Part shown: positions 22,734 through 33,034 of the stretch, one piece after another
How positions within the stretch are numbered: position 1 is the stretch's first letter
Layout: the number at the start of each line of letters is the position of its first letter
Assembly (NCBI GenBank): GCA_024220505.1
Contig: JAKZZE010000007.1
Span: 868,001 to 932,000, forward strand
DNA from: Rhizopus arrhizus
Taxonomy: Eukaryota > Mucoromycota > Mucoromycetes > Mucorales > Rhizopodaceae
DNA: 64,000 bases
Direction of reading: 5' to 3'
Position numbers and translations under genes: made by a program
The notes under the pieces: model-generated
What the model saw: only the letters and a program-made list of their open reading frames with translations
Told to the model about the DNA's origin: nothing
Database searches by the model: none

Positions 22734-22825
22734 AGAGAAAAACAAGGAGCGGTCACAGCGTGGGTTGTTTATATTTAAATTGCTATAAATGACATTATTA
22801 TTATCTGATTTCTTTTCTTTTTATC

Positions 22826-23967
22826 ATGAAATCCACCAGACTACCCCATTATCTTTATACGGCTTCTCTATTCCTTCTTATACTCTTAACAGCTGTATGT
22901 ATTGCAATCTCTGCAGCCGATGTTAGCATACAAGCCTTGGCAGATAAAACAACCACTGGAAAATTTGATTTTCGTAATTTGGTTGTTGTAGGAGGAAGTT
23001 ATGTGTTATTGGTAAGCAGTAGAATAAGATGAATTTGTAAAGTTAATTGAGAATACTAGGCACTTGCTTCACTGATATTCTCATGTAGCCGTATGTTATC
23101 CATCAGGAGATCAATGCAAAACATACCAAAGATACATATCCCAATTAAAAAGAATGATGTTTGTGAAGTAAGGATACGATGAAAAAGGAGAGAGGGTTCG
23201 ATGATTTAATTGATTTCTATAGAAAGTGTATCTAAAAATCAAACATGAATTTGAACAAGTAAAGAGCATCAAACAAAACACGATACCAAGACATGAAGAT
23301 ATACAAGCAGTAGGATGGGCAAAACCAGGTTATTATTATCATCATCACTGCTATTCACACTGCTCACATTTCATCAGGCACTCCTCTCTTTGAAGGATTA
23401 GATTTTAAGCAGGCGATTGCGAGGACACCGGCCATTGTTGAAAGTGTAGCGATCAATATTGATCCGAGTTACAAGAGACCACTTTATTGTCCTGTACGAC
23501 AATACATTGAATTTCTAATTCGGGAAGGTCTTGTGGATAAACAACTGGGCACGACTTATGTTGAAGGCTATGAGATTGCTCGATTCAGTCGAGATCCACT
23601 CAGTCAGCAGCAATACATTGATATCATGAAACACTTGGCTGCCATACTTCAAAACATGGGCTATAACATCAAGGCAAATCAACAGACGAATGCTGAGACG
23701 GAAAGTATGATGAGTAGTAGTCATAGGACAGGAAGTAGTAGCAATCGATCCTTTCGGTTGTACAACCTCGTCTCTCGGACGAATCGGCCTCATTCTGCTG
23801 CAGACGATGCGATCTCAGTCACTCAATCTCTGAACACATGGGCTTCACAACCCCAACAGATGCTAATGGGTGATAATGAGGATGATGATGACTATTCTGC
23901 ATATGATGAAGATGAAGTACGACATGATATTTATGAGTTGCTGACAAGAGATAAAATGCATGCTTGA
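22826..23967 (+). CDS. DLT1: Dlt1-like membrane protein
   Basis: Four exons (22826-23011, 23060-23167, 23223-23328, 23378-23967) in phase, 329 residues. Two hydrophobic helices are present: LFLLILLTAVCIAISA at about 14-30 and a second across the first splice junction (NLVVVGGSYVLL + ALASLIF). A cytosolic domain follows with KHEFEQVKSIKQNTIPRHED, VGWAKPGTPLFEGLDFKQAI and DPSYKRPLYCPVRQYIEFLI. The tail is acidic. Topology and the W-x-x-PGTPxF / DPSYxRP patterns fit fungal Dlt1 (defect at low temperature) proteins, whose biochemical role is unknown. The assignment rests on recalled motifs. Confidence 0.75.
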
Positions 23968-24075
23968 CCTTTATAGACTATTTTTTTACTGATGAACAGA
24001 CATGATTAAATACATGATTGATTCATTGTTTATTTATCTTTATTATTTTACATCACATTAAAACATTCTTCTTTC

Positions 24076-24474
24076 ATGAGAGATTCTTGTGTCTGTGGGT
24101 ATTTTGAAATGCGTCCTCTGGTATTGGATGAAGAAGATGAGTTTGATTCACAAGTTGATCTATTTGAAGACGATGATGATGATCCTGATGCTTTAGAGCT
24201 CAGTTATTCTGCAGAGTTTACTGATCTATATGATGACTACCTTACTGACTCTGTAGCCGATGAATTGGATAAAGTTCATGCGCTTGAGTTTGATGTATTG
24301 GGTGAGAAGGCACTTTATGAATTTGAGATGAATGAATACAGAGAACTTGAAATGTTGGATGATGACCTCTACCACTTGCTTGATTCTGATTATTTTGAAG
24401 ATGAACTTGTTCAATTTGAAACGATAAATATGGATGACATTCTATTCGATTACGAGAATGAGAGTCTTGTTTGA
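24076..24474 (+). CDS. Hypothetical highly acidic protein
   Basis: Open frame of 132 codons rich in Asp, Glu, Leu and Tyr (LDEEDEFDSQVDLFEDDDDD; DELDKVHALEFDVL). The second ATG (24109) may be the real start, since MRPLVLDEEDEF begins the biased region. No domain or signal peptide is recognised. The unbroken acidic frame argues for a real gene, but with no homologue recognised this remains moderate. It converges on the bZIP gene ending at 24612. Confidence 0.5.
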   Translation: MRDSCVCGYFEMRPLVLDEEDEFDSQVDLFEDDDDDPDALELSYSAEFTDLYDDYLTDSVADELDKVHALEFDVLGEKALYEFEMNEYRELEMLDDDLYHLLDSDYFEDELVQFETINMDDILFDYENESLV

Positions 24475-24611
24475 GTCAGTTGAAAGTGAGAACATGTTAT
24501 GTACAATACTTTTTTTTTTATTAGAAATACAGGATGAAATAATATGTCGAGTGTGTGTGTGATTGACTAGGGAAAATATAAAGCATAATAAAATAAATAT
24601 AAAAAAAAGAT

Positions 24612-26127
24612 TTAAAACTCTTGTAGCATTTGTTCCATGTCCCACTCGTCTAGAACGAGTCTTTCGTTTGTTAATAAAGTTGATTTTTTGACAGCGTTCA
24701 GTAACTGATCCACACTGAATTTAGGATTACTGGCATGCTCACTGACGCGTTGCCATATCTTTGATGATGTCTGTTGACGACGCTCGTTTGACTTTCTTTC
24801 GGACACGGGTGCAGCAGGAGTCGTATTCGTTGCTGTGGCTCTACTGATAGTACCATGAGTACTTATATCATCATGAGTAGCCAAAAATGGTTTCAAGAAT
24901 TCATCAAAGTCTTGAATCTCATTCACTTTATTTCTCTCGTCTGGTTCTTTTATCTGACTCTCATCCTGTATCGTTTCTTGTACAACTTTTTGAACTTTAT
25001 CCGATACTACTTCACTTGCTACCACTTTATCCGATACTACTTCATTTGCTACTACTTTATCCGATACTAATTCATTTTGTTTCTTTAAACGATTCTTTCT
25101 CAAAATAGTAGCTGGATGACCGTGGTCAGAATAAAGCAGAACGGCGGGAAAGTGCTGGTTCCTGCCAGCCTCTTGGGAACTTGTCCGTAAAGAGTCAGGT
25201 GTCATGATTGAGAATGTAAAATCGCGATCTGTACTTTCCGCACTGCTCTTTCCCTTGCTTTCGATTGTAGACTTCTTTTTGCTTTCAGAAATCTCTGGCT
25301 TTTCATCAGATGGGTTCTTTCTGGCAGTTGACTGAGCTTCAACTGTCTTTTGATTCTCACAGGCTTGATGCATGTTCTCCATGGGTGAGGGACGTATTTG
25401 AAGTGGTGGTAAAGGAGGTTTGACAGACAACTGAAAATTAGCAAGTGACGGAGGTGGAGGTAAAGGAAGAGTACTTCTTGCATTCTCAAGGGCCATGGTC
25501 ACATCTTCAATTGAATCAACCGGAGTTCTTTTGAGTACACAATTCTCCACTTCCAATCGGCAGATGACGGATCTTAGATATTGATTTTCCTGAATTAATT
25601 GCTGAATTGACATTGTATGTTTATCTTGGAATTGTCTAAATCTCCTTTCAAGTTCTTTTACATGTCTTTCTTTACGTTCCCTAAATGCTCTTTGTGCAGC
25701 TCTATTTTGCTCTTTTCTTCTCTTCTTTTCTTCATCCTGTTTTCTATTAATTATTTATACTTTCTATCTCTCAGATTACCTCATCATCATTTATCATTAT
25801 CTTTCGACCTGATCTTTTCGTTCGAGGTGATTTAGATCCTAACTTCACTGTCAATTCAATCAATTACAATCAATCCTATTCTTTTCATTATTACCACTAC
25901 TACTTTGATTATCATCAAATGAATTATCTTTTATAAAAGTAGCTAAATAACAACTGTTAATTTATCGTCTTTTATCTTGTTTATTTACCATAATTTCTTT
26001 TTAATAAATTATCATCATTTTGTTCTTGATTCATCGATAAAGCAGCATAAAATTCTTGATCTTCAAAAAGAGTAAAAGAAGGAAAACCAAAGTCATCATG
26101 ACAAATATCATTTAATAAATTATCCAT
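24612..26127 (-). CDS. Second Yap/Pap1-type bZIP transcription factor
   Basis: Four exons (26127-25989, 25942-25895, 25847-25780, 25736-24612) in phase, 459 residues. The N-terminus MDNLLNDICHDDFGFPSF is acidic. The basic region SPRTKRSGRK ... EEKKRRKEQNRAAQRAFRER leads into KERHVKELERRFRQFQ and a zipper (QQLIQENQYLRSVICRLE). The remainder is Pro/Ser/Lys-rich with a 10-residue tandem repeat (SDKVVANEVV). The end DQLLNAVKKSTLLTNERLVL then DEWDMEQMLQEF may be a conserved C-terminal domain. There is no DUF3425-like region, unlike the neighbour at 20136. Exon 1-3 splice sites were chosen because they alone restore the frame into the basic region. Confidence 0.85.
24994..25083 (-). repeat. 30-bp coding minisatellite, three copies
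   Basis: Plus-strand unit ACTTTATCCGATACTACTTC + 10 nt, with copies beginning at 24994, 25024 and 25054, the last diverged at its end. In the bZIP protein it encodes repeats of SDKVVA(N/S)EVV. Being a multiple of three it keeps the frame. Confidence 0.85.
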
Positions 26128-27135
26128 TTGTTTTGTTTATGAAAAGAAAAAAGAAAAAAAAAACAAGAGGAAATAAAGGGTTTAAATAGGAGATAGAAGC
26201 AAAGGGGTTAACTTTAACTTTACCCGACATGTTTGTTTTGAAATTCAAAATATTCAACTAATCATTCAACTTGAACTACTGACTAATCCCTCTTCTTCCT
26301 TCCTTTTCTTCTTGCTTTTCACAACTCAATGGTACTCTTATTAAATTTCCGATTTTGATTATCCTTTCTTATTTCACATCTCAATCTCTACTCTTTCTCA
26401 CGGTTGGAATCATCTTTTTTTTTTTTTAAAATATAAAAATACAAATAAAATGAAAATGATGAATAACACTCTACAATAACAATAAAAAATGTTGTGTGAT
26501 TTTATTAAACAAGTTTTAGGCATTTATCGGAGAAAAAGAAAGAGAGAACAGATAAGAGATTATTATTGAAGATAAAGTTTTTACTTTATGATTACTTGTA
26601 TCACTCTTTAGTGGACTTTTAAATAGTCATTAGCAGTTCACTGGTCATAGAACAATACCATCCATGATTTCATTCTTCAAGGTTTTCACATTTCCTTTTG
26701 TCGTGCTCTTTTTAGCCTATACCTTCTTTTGATTTACTCTGCAATAAGAAAATAATGTGACAATAACCAGATCATAAAACAATAAAGTAAATCTCAAAAA
26801 AATAGATTCAAGGCAAAAAAAAAAGCGGGGAGGCATATGCCTTACTAAACAGTAATACCTTTACTGTCGCGTAATTTTAGTGATTTTAAAGAGAAAATAA
26901 AAGCATTGATTTCTATTTGAATACAAAGCAGATGAACACTTATTCAAATTTTCTGCAAGTCTTTATGGCATCAATCGTTCCTACAACAATTGACATTCGC
27001 TCCATTCTGACTCTGGATGTCGTTTAGGCTTTTCAGATCACGTTTTTATTTTCAGTTACAGCATAAAAAGGCATTGTTCTTCTCTGGACCTTTTCAAACC
27101 GCGCATCGTCGTACAATGATGTCAAGTGTCAAAGA
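26128..27135. other. 1-kb gene-less interval
   Basis: Upstream region of the bZIP gene (T/C-rich, AAAAGAAAAAAG leader) followed by AT-rich sequence with no supported gene. A 32-codon plus-strand ORF from 26932 (MNTYSNFLQVFMASIVP) has no visible continuation. Confidence 0.35.
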
Positions 27136-27726
27136 ATGAATCAAATCCATCAAGAAATCCAAAAGAAAACAAGCTGACGCCGAGAACAGATTGCATTGAG
27201 TCAATCTACTGAAATAAAGGTAAAAGATGAGCTGCTCTTTCAAGGCTATGAACAGCAGCCAGAGCATCCATTCAGATCGACCAAGATCCCTGCTTCATCA
27301 GCAGGTACTGAGATGAGGACATGCAGCAAATTTTGGAAAAGATTCGGCATCTTGCCCATCTGCAGCTTTATAATCAGCAGTGAATTAGATAAAATCCCAA
27401 AGGAGTTTATCACAAAAGCTCCCAAGCTCCTCACAAATCTCAGTTATCTCAAAGATGAAAAAAAAGATATGCCATTCCCTCTCGGTACTGTCGAGAAGAT
27501 CCAATCAGAGTAAGACATACATAATCCATCCTTTAAATCTCTGCAGTCAAATAGTTTGAAGGATACTGCAGACAAGGATATAGGCATCAATAATAAAAAA
27601 AAAAAAAGAGAGAGAGAGAGAAAGCAATTTTTCGGACCACTGAATCCAGAGCCAACCAACCCGACATTTCAGTTCAAATCAACCCAGCTTAGGGAGAGAC
27701 AGTCTGATTCGTTTGGTTCACAATAG
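27136..27726 (+). pseudogene. Decayed protein-coding sequence of unknown family
   Basis: Coding character is visible across about 590 bp but broken. From ATG 27136 the frame meets a TGA at 27175, then continues RREQIALSQSTEIKVKDELL and PEHPFRSTKIPASSAG. A 2-nt shift at about 27313 leads to EDMQQILEKIRHLAHLQLYN, and a 1-nt shift at about 27380 returns to ELDKIPKEFITKAPKLL. A plausible 45-nt intron (27509-27553) joins to QFFGPLNPEPTNPTFQF and a TAG at 27724. The two indels cancel, which is typical of a decayed gene. The family is unknown; a retroelement gag-like origin is possible but not shown. Confidence 0.4.
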
Positions 27727-28292
27727 AAAGAAATCAACAGGTCATCTGTGGTCGTTCTCCAATATAAATCAACGCTGCAAACTACAGTTTTAATCCAACC
27801 TTGTGTCATGGGCACTGAAACCCTTTTGTCGGATCAGGAGATACAGTAGCTCAAAAGAACTTCACGTCGCATAGAGTAAAGAAATCATCTTCACAACACA
27901 AGAAATTTCTACCAAAGCCCTCAAAAGACACTGACAAGATTTTTCTGATCTTGATCTTTTGATAGCTATTTTCCAGTGTATTCATGTTTTACAAACTGTA
28001 ATTTACGAGTGGGAAAGAACGTCATTTGATTTGCAATACACGTTTGTAATTTTTCATTTCAAACAATCGTCCCTTTGATGCTGCGTGTACTAGCATGAAC
28101 CGAATGAAGCCATTCAATTTTGGATTTCGCAAGATAAAGCATCCTATGGGTGTCAATTGGAAGAAATAAATGTAATTTATAAGAGGGAAAAAGAAAATAA
28201 CTATGGGTTCATCAAGATGACTTCTTTTAGATAAAAGCCGTGCTGTTCATATAGGATTTATTACAAGCAAAAATCAAGTGCCAAGCATCTGT
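27727..28292. other. Gene-less interval
   Basis: Sequence between the decayed ORF and the arrestin stop codon. No open frame, repeat or RNA gene could be supported. Confidence 0.35.
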
Positions 28293-29713
28293 TCATCTAG
28301 ACATGGACGCGTTGTTATCAGCATGATCTGTAACGGAATCATAGTTTGGTGGAAGGGAAGAGGGGAATAGATGGGTAGCCACTGAACTATAAGACGGCAC
28401 CTTTCCCAGATCGATGCCATCCCACCAAGGAAGCTGTTCTGTCTCAAGTGGATTGATGTGATCAAGGTTCTGATCTTCAACGGATGGACGTCGAGAGTGT
28501 TGTCTGCTTGTATCATTGGATCCTGGTATGGCGACAGGATGCGTATGCAGCTCGGGTGCAACGCCGTGTTCTGGAATAATATCCGATCGTGTCACAGAAA
28601 GTAGGCGACTAGAAACAGTTTCATTTAATATAGAGGCTCTTACTCTCTCTTCAACGAAAGGATCGTAGGGTATCGACCGCCACATCTCACTGTATGCAGG
28701 CAAGCTTGTCAGCTCCTGAGCGGCGGTAAAGGATTCAACGATCATGATCGAAGCTGAACAGCGAAGCTCTGAGGTCTGTCCTTCTGCATTGGCAAAACAG
28801 ATGGCAAACTTGATTTGATGCTTTATACGAATCATATCGCTCTCTGCATCAGCATAGACAAGAGGCGATCGGGATGGGACCTCAAGGTTCAATGTCATTT
28901 CCCACGTAGGTGTGGCAGATGAAATAGGTTCAGGAAAGGGTTTGTCGTGTCGAATGAGTCGAACGATACGTGTTTCTGTCTTTGTGTTATCATGAGCTGT
29001 ACAGGTACAGTATTCCTTAATGGAGGCCATCAAGGCATACACCCTGAGCTCTGGATCAATCGGCAATATCTTGAAGGTGATTGGAATTTTATCATTAAAT
29101 GCATATGTCTTTGAAGGAACACTGATGTCATACACCATCCTTTCAGCCCACGTATTGCTTATATAAAACGACTGAGCCAATTCAAATTCGGATGGGAGGA
29201 CGGAACGGAGAATTTTGATCTTTGCTTTCTTGACTGTGTTTTGAATAAAGGCCGATCTCTCTACTGTGGCCTTCAAGGCATAGCTAATACTACCCAAGTC
29301 GCACTCGACCGACGGTGGTAAATCTCCGGGTAACATGAGCTCAAAAGACCAGCTGTATCTTCCGGCATTCAACAATTGTGATTTCCTTTGCTCATTGCCA
29401 ACGAATTCCCAATGGCGCTTGACAAGAGTTCGTTCTTGACGGTAATCATCTTGCTGATGTCCAATACCTAGTAACAAATGGTATAAGGACGCATTCTAAA
29501 ATCTTTTTTCTGCTGTCTACCTTCAGACCAAGATACTTTCATTTTACCTATAAATGACAAATTGACTGATTTTATCCTTATCGGTTCAGTGAGGTTCAGT
29601 GATAAAGACCCTTCAAGTAGTTTCCCTGCAGCTTCATTAGGTTGACCTAAAAGAATGATTTCCTCGGATGATATATTTATCTTCAACTCAAGATTTTTTC
29701 CAAAGGTTGGCAT
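28293..29713 (-). CDS. Alpha-arrestin (arrestin-related trafficking adaptor)
   Basis: Two exons, 29713-29521 and 29467-28293, with a 53-nt intron; 455 residues. The N-terminal arrestin half contains LLEGSLSLNLTEPIRIKSVN and LSFIGKMKVSWSEG. The splice joins to IGHQQDDYRQERTLVKRHWE. Then GRYSWSFELMLPGDLPPSVE and ISYALKATVER follow, the classic end of the arrestin N-domain. The C-domain begins near VYDISVPSKTYAFNDKIPIT. The tail carries the PPxY motif PPNY near the C-terminus, with LPAY and VPSY as weaker sites; these recruit Rsp5/Nedd4-type ubiquitin ligases to permeases for endocytosis. The family is secure; the cargo cannot be predicted. Confidence 0.9.
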
Positions 29714-29914
29714 ATGTATGTGTGTGTGAAATAGAGAGTAATAAAAAAAAAGACGGGAACTATTTCCAATCTATTAAAATCCCGACACTATTTAACCAAT
29801 GGCAAGTAAAATGATCAAAGCATTGATCCTCTTTGTCCCTTAGTTTTTGTACTACAATATATTTTATTATTAAATTCAGGAGAAACAAAAGAATGCTTTA
29901 CAGTAGAAAGAGTA

Positions 29915-30972
29915 TTATTCAGTATTCGTAGGACATTGGAAATAAGTAGTAGTTGGTGCGACTATAGCAGCCGTATGCCAAATGATTCCTGCTATATAAT
30001 ATACAATTTTGAATTTAATATCAAATGTCTCTTTAGGAGGTGATGATAAATCTTGATTAACAATAGAACAAGAACTTGATAGATCTTGAAATGTAGGATC
30101 ATTTGGATTACTTGCAGTATAATTAATGTGAATCGGTATAGTAACGGCTTGGTCAATTGATCTTGGTCTAAGTGTGAGTTGGTTCGAATTCCCTCTACCA
30201 AAAGTAACCCCTGTATTGGCGTCAAACACGCTTACAGCAAGGTTTTGGATATTAGTCGGAATCCAATTGTCCTGGTTTAAAACTGTAAAATTCACTTTCC
30301 AAACTGCTTCCATGGATACGTTTGTCATTGTTGGATTGTCATCTAAATACGCTCCTACGTACTGCAGCGTAGGCACCCTCGGCCAAACAAAATACCATGC
30401 CAAAACAACAAAAACAATGAATGAAAACATAACAAAGACAACCTTTCTTCCACTGATACCAAGTCGTGTCCACCATCTTTTCTTTTTCGCATTTTCAAAG
30501 GGTTGCATGGATGCATTGATGTTTTTGCGTAAAGGCAGGTTGCTGCTATTCAACCCATCTTGTTCCATCATGTCCATCACAATATTGTCCTGCAAGATAG
30601 ATCCTACTGGACCGTACTGTCCTGGTTGTCTGAAGCTAGGCAGGTCTTCATCAAGATAAATTGGTTCAGCCGGACGATTGGGGTTTCTGTTGTGATTTGA
30701 ATAAGGCAGGTATGAGTTGGCTCTTTTTTCTGATTCCATATATGCTTTATTTCTTTGTCTATTATATGGATCTTGGACATAATCATATTCTTTATGTTGC
30801 TTGGTGGTTAAATAAGTGATGCTGCTTTCTGAACTGAAATCTTCTTGCTCGTACTTTGTTGATCCATCTTATATTTATAGTAAGTACATAAACAGCCTTT
30901 TACTGAAAATTGCTTACCACAGTCAGGTTGCTTTCGTACTGCTTTATAAGGGTCTCTAGAGTCTGGCGACAT
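29915..30972 (-). CDS. Single-pass membrane protein with LEA_2-like extracellular domain
   Basis: Two exons, 30972-30918 and 30867-29915, with a 50-nt intron; 335 residues. The N-terminus MSPDSRDPYKAVRKQPDC lies on the first exon. A polar cytosolic region ends in KKKRWWTRLGISGRK, followed by one helix (VVFVMFSFIVFVVLAWYFVW). The outer domain has PTLQYVGAYLDDNPTMTNVS and VWKVNFTVLNQDNWIP then VTFGRGNS, a pattern found in fungal LEA_2-type proteins of plasma or vacuolar membranes. N-glycosylation sequons (NVS, NFT, NYT) are present. Function unknown. The 30972 start is favoured because it extends an unbroken frame through the splice. Confidence 0.8.
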
Positions 30973-31337
30973 TGAAAGAGGAGGATTATTTTTAAGAAAG
31001 GAAAAGAAAAGGAGGGGAAAAAAGAAATAAATTAAGAAAATAAAATACAAATTACCTTAAGCTTTTTCATTACCCCTTTATATAATTTCTTATTTTAACT
31101 TTACCAAAAAAAAAAAAAAAGAAAAAAAAAAAGAAAAAAGTTACACTGAAACATACAGTTTTGTGCGACAAAATTTTAACAAATAAAAAAAAAGTGATAC
31201 ACGCAAAAGTTACGTCTTTTTTTAAACAGAAAAAAAAAAAGAATTGAACATTTCAAATGGACAACGATGAAGGAGGAGCTACAGACAGTAATAAAAAATA
31301 AAAACAGCTTGACAAATAAGAGGTTAAGTTTTTTTTT

Positions 31338-31940
31338 ATGTACAAAGACGATCTCATGTTAGCAGCATGCAGAAACGATCAAGACGAAATGTTGGAAGAA
31401 GTATTAAAAGAAGGAGATTTTGATATTAACTATACTGACGGGATTGGTGATACACCCTGTCATTATGCGTAAAATGAAGAAGAAGAGTAGAATACAGTAT
31501 GATTAAACCCGCTTCTTCTTTAGAGCTAAATTTGGGGCATTGAATTGTTTAGAAATATTGGTACGCGTTCCAGGCATTGATTTGAACAAGAAAAACAATA
31601 GAGAAGGAAATACCCCACTTCACTTTGCAGTTCAATATGAAGATGATCCTGAGATTGCTTTGGATGTAGTTGACTTATTACTCAACTCGGGTGCAGATCC
31701 AAGGTAGGTTTAGAGGTTAAAAAAGAAATAGAATCTGACTGTTATTATTAGAATGAAAAATAATGCAGGCTCTACAGTGAGAGACTATGTGCCAGGAGGT
31801 AATGATGATATGAAGGATCTAATTGATCAAGCTTTAGCTGGCTATAATATGGTAAAAAAAAAATCACGTTAGCAGTAGAAATACTTATTAAAACTTAGGG
31901 AGTATCTGATGATGACGATGAGTTTGATTATGAAGAATAA
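31338..31940 (+). CDS. Small ankyrin-repeat protein (YGL242C-like)
   Basis: Exons 31338-31468, 31524-31703, 31752-31851 and 31899-31940 give 150 residues. Ankyrin consensus pieces are DGIGDTPCHYAAKFGALNCL, NREGNTPLHFAVQYEDD and ALDVVDLLLNSGADPR. An acidic end DDDDEFDYEE follows. Length and layout resemble yeast YGL242C, a small ankyrin protein of unknown role. The start codon follows a T9 run. Its stop codon lies 4 nt from the stop of the convergent IES6 gene. Confidence 0.85.
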
Positions 31941-31944
31941 TAGT

Positions 31945-32459
31945 TTATTTAAGAACAACTGCAGCGTTTCTGCTAGATAAATAGGCCTGTACATTGGGAA
32001 CGCCTAATGTGCGAATAAATTGATATATTTCCGCATTATGATATCTTAACCCAGTTTTGGGATCTGTATATTTTGCCTCTAGTCCTGTGATATCGCAATA
32101 TTTCTTTTGAGGCAAAACGGAAGGAGGGCATTCAATATTTTCATCTAATTATATAAAATGTAAGCATTTATGCTTTTGAAGCTACCATACTCTATTTACA
32201 AGTGGGTATATCTAACGCGAGTTGTCTGTCTCTTTCCATTGTCAAAATCTGCTTGAGATTTTTATTTTTCTTTACTGTCTTGTATGTACTGCTTTTAAAA
32301 GATCTTTTCTCGGCTAATAAATTCAATGGTCCTTGGTATTCTTCATCACTATCACTTGCATTTGCCTGTAAGCTTCAAGTTAGCATTCACGATAGAAGAG
32401 GGTAATTACAAATATTGCACCTTTCTTCCAAAAGCTTTTTTTGAACTCGATTTCTTTAT
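31945..32459 (-). CDS. IES6: INO80 chromatin-remodelling complex subunit Ies6/INO80C (YL1-C domain)
   Basis: Minus strand, terminal exons 32365-32200 and 32144-31945, preceded by an exon ending at 32421. The joined sequence contains [40 protein letters not shown] and [19 protein letters not shown], then [14 protein letters not shown] at the stop. The [23 protein letters not shown] core is the YL1-C signature; with the upstream LKQIL and PTY-NIE-PPS pattern this identifies Ies6. Ies6 with Arp5 links the remodeler to nucleosomes. The upstream exon reads in phase as [13 protein letters not shown], a basic nuclear-type stretch. No ATG was found in it, so the first exon and start are unresolved and may lie upstream in the degenerate region. 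Confidence 0.85.
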
Positions 32460-32529
32460 GGCCCTTTTTCAATAAAAAAGACGATTAATGATTTGCATTT
32501 GTATCTCATAACAAAAGCTTACATTATAA

Positions 32530-33010
32530 ATAAATTGGAATAAAACAAGAACAAAAGATTTTATTGCTTCCAAATCTGGATAATTAGAACTGCTTGTGAC
32601 TTTTATATATCCTTCACCGCAGAAAAGAGTGGCTCTTGTGAACCATGCAGTTACTCGTCAATTGATGGGGTTATTCAGGTTATACGTCTACTTGGCAAAC
32701 AAAACTTTGAAATTAATCCTTAAAGAAGCATTCTCTTTATATCTTTGGCGATAGAATGCTTGTTAGCATACCGCTCAGGTTGTTCTTTAAAGGAGTTTTT
32801 CAATATCTGATCAATAGAAGTCCAAAACTCTTCAACTCATTTCACATTCTCTTCATTATTCCTGTAGTAAGTGTTCCAAATACACGCCTGTAGCATTTGA
32901 ATCTTCTTTTAATAAAATGGTGCGTAGAAGGAAAGATTACGTCACATTTAATAACAGTAATACGGTTTTTGAAATTAGGACACGCAAGCTCTAGTTTTTT
33001 CATATTCTTT
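32530..33010 (-). pseudogene. Remnant of an unidentified coding element
   Basis: Minus-strand frames with stops still show protein-like stretches: VEEFWTSIDQILKNSFKEQP then ERYANKHSIAKDIKRMLL at about 32835-32720, and RATLFCGEGYIKVTSSSNYP then EAIKSFVLVLFQFIYN at about 32650-32525. Stops and at least one frame change separate them. The family was not recognised. It overlaps the likely 5' part of IES6 and lies head-to-head with RPT2, so it may be a transposon-borne gene that landed in the shared upstream region. Confidence 0.35.
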
Positions 33011-33034
33011 TTTTTTTTTTTCTGCAAATTTAAA

